This document shows positions 34,483 through 45,397 of a stretch of DNA of 64,000 nucleotides, in pieces. Origin of the DNA: Gonocerus acuteangulatus (Eukaryota > Arthropoda > Insecta > Hemiptera > Coreidae). Each line of letters opens with the position of its first letter. Position 1 is the first letter of the stretch. Below the pieces are notes generated by a model. It was not told the DNA's origin. It made no database searches and saw only the letters and a program-made list of their open reading frames with translations. Location: the NCBI GenBank assembly GCA_946811695.1, contig OX328125.1, positions 38,494,227-38,558,226 of the forward strand, given 5' to 3'. The translations under genes were made by a program, and so were the position numbers.

Positions 34483-35195
34483 GAATGAATGAATGAAAAG
34501 TTTTATTCTTATTCCGGGACACAAGTCCCATAGGAATAATTTTGAAATTACAAAATAATTGTGAATTTTACGTATAAACTTAAAAACTTATAAATGCTAT
34601 CAGTATCAATATATATTGTACAGCTTCAATATAAACTAGGTGTTGGGTAAAACTTGGAGGGATAGAAGGTGGTGGAAGAGTCGGGATTTAAAGGTTTCTA
34701 GGTTGGTAGAATGGCGGACAAACGAAGGCAAGGAATTCCATAGCGAGGTGGCACGGGTGACGAATGATTTTTCCAATATTGCTGCTCGGTGGGAAGGAGT
34801 ATAAAGATCGGAAGGACGAGATCGGGTGTTACGGGAGTGAACCGAGGATTTAAATTTAAGAAGTTGAAAAATATAAGAAGGTCTACGGGATTGAATTACT
34901 TGGTAAAGGACTGAGCCGAGGAAGTACTGACGACGATAAAGAGGGAATAGCCAATTTAGCTCCTGGTAGAAATGTGATATGTGGGAGTCTCTGGGGATCC
35001 CGAGGATAAAACGAATGAAACAGTTCATGAGGCGTTTGAGTTTTGCCTCGAGATCGCCAGAACGTCCACCGTACACCAAACAACCATAGTCAAACTGGGG
35101 GAATAATAGGGAGGTTACGAGGAGTTGACGGGTCAAATATAGACAATTTGATACACAGTTAGGTAACTTAAATGTACAGAAGAAAGACTCTGATG
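34483..35195 (-). mobile_element. 5'-truncated non-LTR retrotransposon (LINE) 3' end
   Basis: The segment contains the C-terminal part of a LINE reverse transcriptase, then about 150 bp of 3' UTR, ending in a (CATT)n-type tail at 34484-34498. Such short tandem tails are typical of several LINE clades. Everything upstream of the reverse-transcriptase C-terminus is missing, as expected for target-primed insertion that stopped early. Confidence 0.82.
34636..35195 (-). pseudogene. LINE reverse transcriptase, C-terminal region
   Basis: The frame reads LLFPQFDYGCLVYGGRSGDL, then LKRLMNCFIRFILGIPRD, then YQELNWLFPLYRRQYFLGSVLYQV, and later TSLWNSLPSFVRHSTNLETF. This pattern (a LPHFDYC-like block, RLQ..QN..R, and W.SLP.......NLFTFK) is the conserved C-terminal extension of Jockey/CR1-like reverse transcriptases. 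The frame can be followed upstream without an ATG to about 35195, so this is a truncated copy. It has no internal stop from there to its TAA, so it is relatively young, but it lacks the palm domain. Confidence 0.82.
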
Positions 35196-35329
35196 TATGA
35201 TAGTACTTTATTTGTAAAAATAATTGATTGCAAAACCGTGAGCAATCATAAATAATGTAAACTAGGTCCCAAATGTATTTTCAGGAAATATTTTTTATCT
35301 TTCTCTTGTGTCGTTTAATAAGAATTTTA

Positions 35330-35700
35330 TAACAATGTCTAAAAGTCAGCAAAGCTGAACAATGTTATGTCGCTAAGGGTGCTCGCATTAAAAAGAATGA
35401 AGAGAAGGCGAAGAAGATGAAGAAGTGGGAAGCCCTCATAAAAAGTAGAGATGAAAAACACATTCTGTGGAAAGAAAAACCCCTGCCAGAGCTCTTGTAG
35501 CGAAATGAAAAGCTCGCAATTCTGCTTCAAGGGCCCCTCTGAAGTGGCGAGGTGCAACAGATGGGCACAAAGCAATTTAGGACAAGCATCTCGGGGTCTT
35601 TATTATCAATGGAGGGCTTGTCAAAACCTCAACGGGCCAAACTAGATTTAAAAGCGTTTGTTACACTTCACCGTCAGAATATCTTTTTCAAGAATTGAAC
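35330..35700 (+). pseudogene. Possible decayed coding segment, origin unknown
   Basis: A Lys/Glu-rich frame (GARIKKNEEKAKKMKKWEAL, then KSRDEKHILWKEKPLPELL) is interrupted by a TAG and a TGA and resumes each time in the same frame (RNEKLAILLQGPL; SGEVQQMGTKQFRTSI...). Continuity across stops suggests a former gene, perhaps a processed pseudogene or a transposon frame, but I recognise no family. The opposite strand also has an open frame of 78 residues, so chance is possible. Confidence 0.25.
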
Positions 35701-35847
35701 ATAAAAAGTTATAGGAAGAGAAATAAACTGAAGGACTACAGCTCAAAATAGTAGGCAGATGAAGCTAGTAAGTTCTGAAAAATAAGGTTCAATCATTACA
35801 CAACAAACTGTACACCCGAGTGAAAGAACTGCAGATAAAAAAGATAC

Positions 35848-35854
<7 letters not shown>

Positions 35855-35890
<36 letters not shown>
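35855..35890. repeat. (AT)n microsatellite
   Basis: About 18 AT units, shortly before the Tigger-like element. Confidence 0.95.
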
Positions 35891-35897
<7 letters not shown>

Positions 35898-35943
35898 ATA
35901 TTTCTTTCGGCCCCTAGAATTTAGTGCATAAACAATGTAAAAA

Positions 35944-36694
35944 AATCTTGGTTAATTCGAATAAAATTTTGGATAATTCGAATTTTTTACGAGTTTGAAC
36001 CTCTAATGGGAAGTGGACAGAGAGGCGGTCGATCCTAAATCTTGTGAAAATATTCTCCCCTCGGGTAAGAAGGATAGTAAGATACGGATGTAGGGGTTCC
36101 AGGACAAGAAGCGCGGCTGGGTCAATGTCTATTTCTTGGACTCTAGGAGTTCTGCAAAGTGGTGGGTCGCGCTTCCTCCCTTCCAGGGGATGTTTTAGTT
36201 CCATCCTGTCGTTTCATCCGAGAATTCCCTCCTACCATCCCTCCCATCTTCATTTCTTATTCGATCATAAGTCAGTCAGCGCCTAGAGCTGTTGTATAGT
36301 TTGTGCCTTGAATTTCTGGTGTACAGTGCTGTTCTTAGTACAGTAAACTGTAGTACAAAACAGTAAAAATCTGAAATTGCCAAGGATTTTGGAATTCCTC
36401 CTATCACTTTACTAACTTACCTGAAAAATGAGGAAAAAATTCTTGCCCATGAAAATTATATTTTTTCAAAACAATAGACTTTTATTTTTACTTTTCTGAT
36501 AAATTATTTATTACTTATTTAAGTAATCATCAATTCATGAAATGTTTCCTTTTCTTTAAATAAAATGTATTTTTTTTTTTTTAATTAAAAAATTTGAAAA
36601 TATGAAGTTCGGTTTTTTAGCCCTTTATTTTCAAAAACGTTTGTAATTCGAACTTTTTTATCGGTCACTAGGGGTTCGAATTATCCAAGTTCTA

Positions 36695-36697
<3 letters not shown>
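35944..36697 (+). mobile_element. Pogo/Tigger-like DNA transposon, internally deleted, copy 1
   Basis: The right end, GGTTCGAATTATCCAAGTTC then TACTG, is the same as in copy 2 (58.3 kb), and the GGTTAATTCGAAT / TTGGATAATTCGAA words near the left end match copy 2. The extreme left TIR seems lost. At 36367-36455 a frame reads KSEIAKDFGIPPITLLTYLKN. This is the helix-turn-helix DNA-binding motif at the N-terminus of pogo/Tigger/CENP-B-like transposases. The catalytic part is absent. The right end abuts an (AT)n tract, fitting the TA target. Confidence 0.8.
36367..36455 (+). pseudogene. Tigger/CENP-B-like transposase N-terminal helix-turn-helix fragment
   Basis: KSEIAKDFGIPPITLLTYLK then NEEKILAHEN, 30 residues. 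The family usually shows K(S/E)EIA..FGIP.STLSTI.KNK..I in this position, where it binds the transposon ends. The fragment has no start codon of its own here; the preceding ATG-containing part survives only in copy 2 at 58721. Confidence 0.75.

Positions 36698-36733
<36 letters not shown>
36698..36733. repeat. (AT)n microsatellite
   Basis: About 18 AT units beginning at the end of the Tigger-like element. Confidence 0.95.
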
Positions 36734-36737
<4 letters not shown>

Positions 36738-36793
36738 TTATTTACACACATAAAACCTATTAAATTACTAAAATACTAATAATAATATTGACT

Positions 36794-36997
36794 GCCAACG
36801 GCCATAGCCACGTTGAATGCACCGGTTCCCATAGATCACCGAAGTTAAGCAACGTCGGGCGTGGTTAGTACCTGAATGGGTGACCGACCATGTGCCGTTG
36901 GCATTATAAAAGGGTGGCAACCTGTAGATAGCCCGGCGTTAATAGCCAGATTGTTGATACGCCGTTAAACGCACACAAAAAAAAAAAAAAAATAGAA
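36794..36997 (+). mobile_element. 5S-rRNA-derived SINE with a perfect 13-bp target-site duplication
   Basis: Bases 36794-36902 resemble a complete 5S rRNA, from GCCAACGGCCATAGCCACG to GTGCCGTTGGC, including the internal promoter region (GATCACCGAAGTTAAGCA, GGGTGACC). The tail follows: GGTGGCAACCTGTAGATAGC, CCGGCGTTAATAGCC, TTGATACGCCGTTAAA, then poly-A. The direct repeat AATAATATTGACT at 36781-36793 and 36998-37010 is a perfect target-site duplication. The middle of the 5S part is altered, so this is a SINE and not a ribosomal gene. The 5S portion would supply its RNA polymerase III promoter. Confidence 0.93.
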
Positions 36998-38442
36998 AAT
37001 AATATTGACTATTTTTGTTTCGTTTAATTCGTAGTGGTTATTGTCAATTATAATTAAATAACTATAATGTAAAAAAAAAAAAAAAATTGTACACACAAAA
37101 ACATCAATGTGATGTACAAAGGTACCTACCCTTCAACACTTGTGGGGCAAAGAAAAAGCACCCTTCCTTAAGGGTTGTTACTGTTCGATAAAAATTTATT
37201 GACTAATGAGCCAACCCTGTTATTCATGGAATAAAAAATAAATCAGTGGATGAATAATTCATTCTATGAATAATTCTCATTCAATAATAAATTATTTGAA
37301 TGATTATTGAATAAAAACAAAATTAAAAAAATTCCCTACTCCCATATATGTATATATGTGTTTATTAATTATGTAATTAAATCAGTAAAAGAATCATACA
37401 CTATAATTTATACATATGGTCCTCCTATTTTAAGTTCCTTTGTTTTTCCTGCGTTATTTTTATTTGTATAATTAGTTGGATATGTAATATTGTATTATTG
37501 TGTAATCGCGTTTATAATTATTATGTATCTGGAGGAATATTTATTTCCATTTTATATGAGTATTTGGGGAAATCGCCTTTGTTGCGGGTGCTTCCAAATA
37601 AATAAATTTAAAGATGTGTAAAGTATAATATAAGGACTGTATTTACAGTTTATATACACGCGAAGTTTTTAAATTCTCGTAAACCACACGTACATTAAAG
37701 AATTTCAACAATAATTGTTGAACTTTCTGCATTTATTTTCTCAATATTCTGGATTAAGAAAGTAATCGATCAATGCCATTCACCGGTTAGATGATTTTTG
37801 GAGAAACTGGCAGACTTGCTCCCCAAAATGTTTTAAAACATTAATTTATATTAGTGACGTTTCCAACCTATAAGTTAATATTTAAAACAATTTTAGGAAG
37901 GAACTCCTGCCAATTTCTGTAAGATTCCAGCGATCCTTCTCCACCCTCACATTCGCCTTCAATGATGTTCTTGTCCGAAGCTGCTTACTTAATCTAAGTA
38001 CTATGTAAATGGTTTTAATGAGAACATTTCGTTAGAATATTTCTATTGAATATACTTTGAATAATCCCAGGGTAGAACAGATACATAGGTAGGATATAAT
38101 CATTAATGGAGTCCTATAAAAACTAGTCATGTCTGGTGACGTTCATAGCGGTTTATTACAGAATTATCCCCCACCCCATCTGAATAATTAAATGGAGGTC
38201 ATAAGTTCAACGGTTAGTTCGAAGGGGTAGTGAATAAACATAACCGTTTGGTTGAGAGTGATTTTTTCAGCTCAATCCGGTGTAATGTAGCCATAAAGCC
38301 TGTAAAAGTAGCATAAAAGTATAATAGCTAACTCCATGCTAAACATAATGGAAAATTTTACAACATTCTCAAAATAGTATGAAAGCAAATTAAATATGCA
38401 TTTTATAATACTTAAATAAAACCATACAGACATTTTAGCATA

Positions 38443-38475
38443 AATATATATATAGATATATATATATATATATAT
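38443..38475. repeat. (AT)n microsatellite
   Basis: About 16 units with one AG interruption. Confidence 0.9.
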
Positions 38476-39221
38476 CGATTGATTGCACAATCAGGTAGTC
38501 ATTCATTTTATTTTTTTAAGTGTCCCATATATTTGAATAGACTGCACGCATGCCTTCAGACTATAACATAAAATATATATTGAAAAGTATTGATAAAAAT
38601 AAATTCATCATAAAAATATTGTTTGAAAAGTGTCACAGAAATTATGTAAATAACAAAATCATACATGAAATATAACAGTAACAAAAAAAGAGAAGGAAAT
38701 TAGTAGAAATAGAAAAAAATAGGATAAAGTGGAGATAAATCTTCTTCTTCTTCTTCATTTTTTTTTTTTTTTTTATTTGTTATATTATCGAAATCCATTG
38801 ATAAAGCCAAGTTCATTAGTTCCGCATTGTGATTTTTAACATTTTTTTTTTCTGACTCAGACCACCTTCCTCTATTTTAGATTGTGTTTGAATTCGTCTT
38901 AATATTTGTCTATGTTTTTGTTTTGTTTTGTTTTTTTGGTAAGGAACGCCATAAAACTATCAAAACTAGTTTATTCGTGTACTTTATTTTGTCCTAAAAA
39001 CTTTGTTATATTAAGTTGTTAGTGATTTCAACCGTCTACATTAGGCGAATTGCGAATCGCTCCGTAGATAGCTAATATAAATAAATAAATTTAGTCTACC
39101 AAGAGTTTGTTCTCACTTTGGAAGGATGATGATCCTTCCGTGACAATGTGGTAACCTCTGAAGTAGTGATGCAACGTCGGCTACGAGTACTATTTTTTAA
39201 TCATTAGTTCTTTGAGCTCTG

Positions 39222-39620
39222 GTGCCAAATTTCTTTTTATCCTTAAAGCTACTGGAGGAAAGTAAAATTTATGGAGCACCAACCAGGAAAGAGAAGTCAT
39301 CTCCATGGGGGAGAATATCTGACACATGCCCAACCCATGGAAGAAATATGCCCGTCAACAATTCAATTTCGTCCCCAGAAGGAAGACAGGGCAGGAAAGC
39401 TGAGAGGGAAACTGCTAAGAAGGGACGGGAAGAGAAGACAGGAGGGATTGTGGAAGTAAATCCGGTGGTTGTTTTGGATCGAAGCCCGACTTGGGAAGGG
39501 AGAAGTTACGATTATTTGTCACACTTGAGTTGGGGGGAACCACTTCAATTTGGACTACCGTCTAAAGGCACCCTCTTCAAGATCCAGCCTTTACATGCAG
39601 GCTCTGTCAGTCTCCGTTAG
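39222..39620 (+). CDS. Uncharacterised 132-residue open frame
   Basis: ATG to TAG, hydrophilic and rich in Gly, Arg, Lys, Glu and Ser (EGRQGRKAERETAKKGREEK). No hydrophobic core, motif or family is recognised. The segment is clearly more GC-rich than its flanks, and TTTTTATCCTTAAAG just before residue 10 could be a splice acceptor, so an exon is conceivable. A second 62-residue frame overlaps in another phase. Without homology this remains a guess. Confidence 0.18.
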   Translation: MPNFFLSLKLLEESKIYGAPTRKEKSSPWGRISDTCPTHGRNMPVNNSISSPEGRQGRKAERETAKKGREEKTGGIVEVNPVVVLDRSPTWEGRSYDYLSHLSWGEPLQFGLPSKGTLFKIQPLHAGSVSLR

Positions 39621-41564
39621 CCATCACTATCAACACCCAACTTTTTTTTCTTACATGTCTTCCTTTAGGGAAACTTTGTAGTATAGCATCTGTATTGACT
39701 TGATTTCAGCATGTTAAGTTCCAGTTATTGTGAAATCTCATGAAGGAAATAGAATAGATAAGTCCACAGATGTTTTATATTACGCAGAAAGTTTTCTGGG
39801 ACTTCTTTTCAGAGCCTTATGTTCATTGCCCATCCTAAGATCCTTATTTAGCCGAGCCTCACTTTTACCTAGGTCCCTGAAAACGTTCTGCGTAAAATAA
39901 AACATATTTGGAAATTTTAGACAATAGCAATAGAATAGAGTTGTCGTTAAAAAAAGTCGCTTCCTATTCTTGGCTTAGCAAGGACGGTAAAAAATATAAA
40001 TATCAGGTCATGAGTATTGTAGATTTATGTCGGTGGACTACAGAATGTGTCGATCAAAGTGTTCTGCTAGCTACTGTGTTATACTAGAATAGCTATACGA
40101 CTGTTACAACATGATTTTATTGTACAAAAGCCTGCAGGCTGTAGCTGTTGGTCGTCTAGCTCTGTTGGTCGAGCTGTACGAGGCTCGTCTTCAAGCTTGC
40201 GGTTTCCCGCTCGAAATCGTTTAAACCACCACTACACAAGCAATGACATTTTCTCCATATATTTTATAACACTCTTCCAGGGAACTCAAGCTTTATGTGA
40301 GGTGAAACTTTGGCAGGAACTGAACAAGAAGAGCTCAATAGATCGAGGGTGGCCGCAGTAACCAAGGGCTTGGGGAGCTTCAAGTACCAGTGATATTAGC
40401 AAAACAAAATGCGCACTTTTTACTTTATATAGGCCTCTAGACATTTCTAAACGGAACATTGCAGACGTATCATAGATCAACGGATTTTACTGTGCTAAGT
40501 AACCCACTAGATGGTGTATTTAATTCTATTTGATTAATAAAACACTTCCTGTTTTATGAACGTACGTGAAATGTAGAGAAATTGACAGATTTGAAACCAA
40601 AAGCTTCTCCGGATGCTACAATATTCTAGCGTCGCTTTTCCCCTGATAAAGTGTGATTGGACGGTTAAATATTTAGGAGGCCGAGAGTTTAGAGAGCCCA
40701 AGTAAAGTAAGGCCTCCACTCTTTGAAAATATAATGGAATTAATTTGTGGATTTCTGTGGATCTCCTGAATTTGTGGAATGGTATCAATTCCTAATTTAT
40801 TTTTCTACTAAAAAACCTTAATTCAGGGCCTAAGGTGTGGCCCACATGAAATTAGGTTAGACACAGATATAAATATATGTGTTTGTGTACAAAAGGATAG
40901 GACAGCTTACGACAATCGAATAACATATTATACAAAACCATTATAAATTCAGAGCCAGACAGTAAGGCGTGACAAATGGTCATGCAGCATAGCATTCCTT
41001 ATTGCTCATTATCCACTTATTCATGAAAACCTAATGATTAACCAAGACGTACCAAAATGTTGACAGCGCATTGAACTGGTCTTATATGACAAACAAGAAC
41101 GATTATTAGTGACCTTTCATTATGTTCGAGCGATAATGGAGTCAAAGAGAGGTCTGTCAGCTACAGACATTAAATGATTTTCTCTGCAAACAAATACAGA
41201 GAAAATAATTGTTAGCACAACACTTGGTTACTACAGCAGATCTCTGGGTCACTGTCTTCTGAGTCTTCTTGGTGGAGAGAGTGTATGGGTAACGCTGGAT
41301 AGGGAGAGGATTTAAGCATTTTGATGAGTGGAAAGGTAAGGGTGAAAACACAACATTATTTTGACAGACTCACTGAGCTCTCTTCATTCCCTATCAGACA
41401 TTTATAGCACACATCCTATAATTACAGGCATACTATCACCTCTATACATAACTTGACAACATATCAAAAATTTCTGAAGCAGATAAGGATGCTAAATTAG
41501 CAACGACATGATCAACTCAAGACGTAATGAAATGACTAGACAGGACGTACATAATGTCATAAGA

Positions 41565-41909
41565 AAAAAAATCAGTCCCGTAACAGGCCACGAGGGCCCT
41601 GAGGGGCAGATACTATAGAGGTATCTGATTCATGACCATACGGCACACTAGGGAGATAGTGTGGTCAGTACTATGCTCCGGCCGCCTGATTTTCCCCTTG
41701 GCTGCTTCGACTGCTAGAGTCATTAGCACCCAAGGTACCCATTATTAATTTAATTAAAGGCTGGGCTGGCCTAGGGACGGTCAGGGAGTCCGAATTCAAC
41801 CCATGAACGAAGACACTAGAAGAAAAAATCTTTAGTGCTTGCTCGGGATTTGAACTCAGGCCTCCAGCTTATTAGTCCAGTGCTCTACCACTGAGCTAAC
41901 CTCGCCCCT
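41565..41909 (-). mobile_element. tRNA-Ile-like SINE with a perfect 13-bp target-site duplication
   Basis: Best-preserved copy of the family at 5.9 and 16.0 kb. On the minus strand the head is GGGGCGAGGTTAGCTCAGTG, with the B box GAGTTCAAATCCCGAGC, and the 3' end is TTACGGGACTGAT plus an A/T tail. TAATGTCATAAGA occurs at 41552-41564 and again at 41910-41922. The minus-strand frame at 41856-42110 includes the SINE and is not a gene. Confidence 0.93.
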
Positions 41910-42430
41910 TAATGTCATAAGACAACACATAATCAACAAGTGGGAAACTGGCTGGGTATAGACACAAGACAACAAGTAACGAGGGATTAAGCCGACAATA
42001 GAAGCCTGGAGTTTCAGCACTCGTAAAATAACGCGAGAAGTCGTGTCTACTTGACTAGGTATTGGACTGTCACACCTAACACATTCGTATTTAATGACAA
42101 AACAGGTCAAACCAAACTAAAGACTGCGCAACGTTCCACTAACAATGAAACACCTTCTTATAGACTGCAGAATACATTAACCTACCAAATGATTTACACG
42201 AATTACTCAAACATGACAGTACACACATCGATAATACACTTATATATCTGAAACTTAAAAAGAAATTTTAACTTTCTTAATACACTCTAATTTATTTAAC
42301 ATTAAAATTCATAATTTTTTTTCATTTCTTAAGGTTTTAATTTATTTATTTATTTTTTTTCTGGTTTTATTTTTATTTGTTTTGCCAAAATTTACTATTC
42401 TATAAATTATCTTCGCAATTATGCATTGTT

Positions 42431-43136
42431 CAGAGATAGGCATAATTTTATTTATAAATAAAAATACGAATTTATTCGTACTTCATATATTTGTAAATAC
42501 GAATATAAATAAATTCGTATTCATAAGTGTGAATACGAATTTATTTTTAATAAAAATAAATTTTATATTTTTTATATTGGATATAAAAATACAAATAAAA
42601 TTTTATTCGCAAATTTTCCTGCGAATACAAATAAATTCACAGAAAAAATTATAAATAATCACAAAAAATGTGAATTTTCACAAAAAATCAAGTGATTACA
42701 AAAACTGAATCTAGGCGCTGACAACCTAGACGCCTTAAAAAAATCACCTTCAATAACTTTCGTAATATCATCTTAATACAAATAAATTCATAATTTATTT
42801 GCGAATTTTATTGTGAATAAATTTGTATTCACAAATTATAATGTGAATTAGTTTGTATTCGTATATTTTAATGTGATTTTTTTTGTAATCACTTGATTTT
42901 TTGTGAATATTCATATTTTCTGTGATTATTTACAATTTTTTCTGTGACTTTATTTGTATTCGCAGGATAATTTGCGAATCAAATTTTATTTGTATTTTTA
43001 TATTTAATATACGTGAATAAAAATAAATTCGTATTTACTCTTATGAATACGAATTTATTTACATTCGTATTTACAAATATATGAAGTACGAATAAATTCG
43101 TAATTTCATTTATAAACAAAATTATGCCCATCTCTG
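42431..43136. mobile_element. hAT-type palindromic MITE with an 8-bp target-site duplication
   Basis: The ends are CAGAGATAGGCATAATTTT and AAAATTATGCCCATCTCTG. GCATTGTT is duplicated perfectly at 42423-42430 and 43137-43144. An 8-bp duplication with CAGRG-type ends is typical of the hAT superfamily. Inverted homology runs inward for about 270 bp on each side (to about 42705 and from about 42870), so the element is almost one foldback. Its arms are built from repeated AATACGAATTTATT-like words. The small centre (42708-42867) contains GGCGCTGACAACCTAGACGC and has no coding frame. It needs an hAT transposase from elsewhere. Confidence 0.9.
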
Positions 43137-43229
43137 GCATTGTTTTTACCTATATTTCTAAGTCATGTTTAAATGGTTTTGATGAATTGTTAGCTTTGTT
43201 CGGACATTGACGTCAACAACAAATTTACC

Positions 43230-43720
43230 TTGTCAAGTAAATGAACAACCATGTGGGCCAAACCCAATTTAACATTATTTCTCGTTTGTTCATTAAACGT
43301 TGACATTGTACTTTGGAGATGTTCTAAAATAGGTGCTACAGTTGGGCTTATTATGATAGGTAAGTGATCACTGCCTCAGTTCCCATGTACAGCGAGTAAA
43401 TATTGTTGAAGAGCAAGCAGATAAATCAATATTGGTGTATGTTCCAGTACGGGGGCATAAATGTGTTGGTAAGTGCGTGTCGAGTGGGATGACGTTGTAA
43501 TTTTCGAAAAGCGTTTCTTTACGTTTTCCTCTTGTGTTCGTGGTTTGTGCTACCCATATAGTCCTTTCTGCATTTATATCCCCTACCAATAGAAGAGGAG
43601 GTGACAGTGTCCATTAATTTTTGTGCGGATAAATGGATGTTAAAATTTAAATTTCATTACATTTTGAACCAATTGTGTTTCTTATTTGAGGTATGAACCA
43701 CCGGAGATATATCTATTTGT
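43230..43720 (-). pseudogene. LINE apurinic-like endonuclease fragment
   Basis: The main frame (43368-43589) reads LLVGDINAERTIWV, NTRGKRKETLFENYNVIPLD, then PTHLCPRTGTYTNIDLSAC. These correspond to the (V)GDFNAHH..WG block, the NTRG block, and the PT....GT.S.IDL block of the endonuclease of Jockey/I-type LINEs; the Asp in GDIN and in NIDL are expected active-site residues. In the next phase, downstream residues match the end of the domain. His after GDFNA is replaced (ER), stops occur, and no reverse transcriptase follows, so it is an isolated relic. Confidence 0.8.
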
Positions 43721-44544
43721 AGATACTCTTTAAAGGGTTTACTCCTCTTCTTAAAGGCCATTTATAGCGAAGCTCCATTTCCCCTTGCTGGAAATAGACC
43801 GGTTTAATGCTAATATACGACCTATTTCATAAGGGTTGCGGATCAGGCTTACAGATTTATCGCAAGCGGATCCGAATCTATCTTGGGAATATTTCATCTC
43901 CTCCTCCGTTCCTTGTATTTCATACACACTCCCTGTTTTATGAGAAGGAATTCAGATATCAAATAACAAGAAGGCCTAAAACTTTATATTCGATACCCGT
44001 TCTTCGTCTAATACTACTTAAATATTCTAACAGCTAAAAGAAGTTCGTATTGGATAAACTTCTTCTACTAGTTCCCTTTTATGATGTACTTTTAATTAAT
44101 TAAAGAAAAGAAGAAAACTTCATTAATAAAAATTAGTTAATAAAGAGATTTGCCAGAATTTTAATGACTAAATGAATGTGAATCTAACTCTATAATAAAC
44201 CTTAAGTAGTAAAATAAAACATACGTACATATTAATGCAAAGAAAGTGGTGAATGTGGAGGGTTTGTGGAATACCCTACCAAGAGAGGAATGAGGGAGAC
44301 AAGAGGAAACTATGCACATGGGAGGGGGAGAAGTATAATAATATAAAATATATAGTACATGGTTCAATATTAAAAAAAAAATTAAATAAAAAAAGGCGAG
44401 GGAAGAGTATAAAAAAGACCCCACTTTTCTATAGTCCCGTGCAAAAGATTCGTAATAATACTTAAAAGTTAATTTGAACTTTAATACCATACCATAAAGT
44501 TTAATTGTTATTGGAGGGGTTCCGGGAAGGCAAAACAATTTAGT

Positions 44545-44602
44545 GACGTTAGTATCGTATAAATATTAAGGTCAATATTTGTTAGTATTTATACGATGGT
44601 AA
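44545..44602. repeat. Small foldback
   Basis: GTTAGTATCGTATAAATATT faces AGTATTTATACGATGGTAAC with a few mismatches and a loop of about 17 bases. Confidence 0.65.
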
Positions 44603-44768
44603 CATTACTCAAAGACAAATTGTCTATGGTAAAACGTAAATTGTCTGTGGTAAAATGTCGCTTGAAATGTAAAGATCTCTTTGCTGTGCATCTATAATAT
44701 TACTAAATCTAAAAGCCACAAATTTCTATAAAATTACAAAAGTGTTGTGTGTTTGTGACTTGCTAAAT

Positions 44769-45032
44769 ATGCCTCCTATAAGACGACGGACAAATTTAAG
44801 CAGAAGAACTCAAAATGCAACGAATCAAATTAATTATCAATCTAATCGTACTGCCCAGGAACGTGAAGAACGCAGTGAACGTGAAAGAATTCGGTCAAGA
44901 CAGACCCGTGAAGCGCGACATTCGACTTATAATGGTTCAAGTTTGAATTTTGTTACGATATGTCAATTTATTACAGTGCCTACAACATGTTTCTCGCATT
45001 GTCAATTGTATGTTGCCAGTTTCCGTGTTTGA
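44769..45032 (+). pseudogene. Possible Helitron-type ORF N-terminal fragment
   Basis: An Arg-rich frame reads MPPIRRRTNLSRRTQNATNQ, INYQSNRTAQEREERSERER, IRSRQTREARHSTYNGSS. An N-terminus of the form RRR.NL.RRT.NA.....NR..E.REER...R.R...R is common at the start of arthropod Helitron/Pif1-helicase and related transposon proteins, usually with several more such repeats. Only about 60 residues match before the frame drifts and stops. No Rep or helicase motif follows, so the assignment rests on a compositionally biased stretch. Confidence 0.4.
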
Positions 45033-45311
45033 AAACCATCTACTCTGTTTGCTTACGCGCCAGGTAATCAAACAAAAAATATCGTGTACCATAAAGTACA
45101 ACAATAAAAAAGAAAATTAATTTAGAATAAGTAAAAATAAAATGAAATATAATAAGTAGGTATCATAATACATAATAAGAAATCTGAAATTGTAATTTTC
45201 ATTGTGATTTTTCAGTGACTATTAAAATAATTTTGATTGTTTTATAATTTGTATTTTTGACATAATGTAATTGTTGACTTATTAAAAACTTTCTTTTTTC
45301 TTTTTTTATCT

Positions 45312-45397
45312 TACTAGCTGACCTGGGGACCCGAATAGCATAAAAAAAATAAAGAATCGACTGTTTGGCAGTTCGAAGTTCGCCGGGTCAGCTAGTA
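45312..45397. repeat. ACTAGCTGACC foldback
   Basis: TACTAGCTGACCTGG at the left faces CCGGGTCAGCTAGTA at the right, with CGAACTTCGAACTG-like text next to the right arm on the minus strand. The ACTAGCTGA start is shared with the three repeats at 50.7-56.1 kb. Confidence 0.75.

Larger units (their letters stand above)
37011..41551. other. Mostly no recognised gene
   Basis: AT-rich to 39.1 kb with an (AT)n tract at 38.44 kb and a (CTT)n/poly-T stretch at 38741-38775. A GC-richer segment at 39220-39620 holds the open frame listed separately. The part 40130-40225 has weak tRNA-like words (TAGCTCTGTTGGTCGAGC) that could be a SINE relic. Nothing else is supported. Confidence 0.4.

Noticed and set aside
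36794..36902. Functional 5S rRNA gene
   Set aside because: Internal substitutions, a fixed foreign tail with poly-A, and a target-site duplication show it is a retroposed SINE.
40130..40225. tRNA-like SINE
   Set aside because: Only the A-box-like word is convincing; the B box is interrupted and no tail or second copy is seen.
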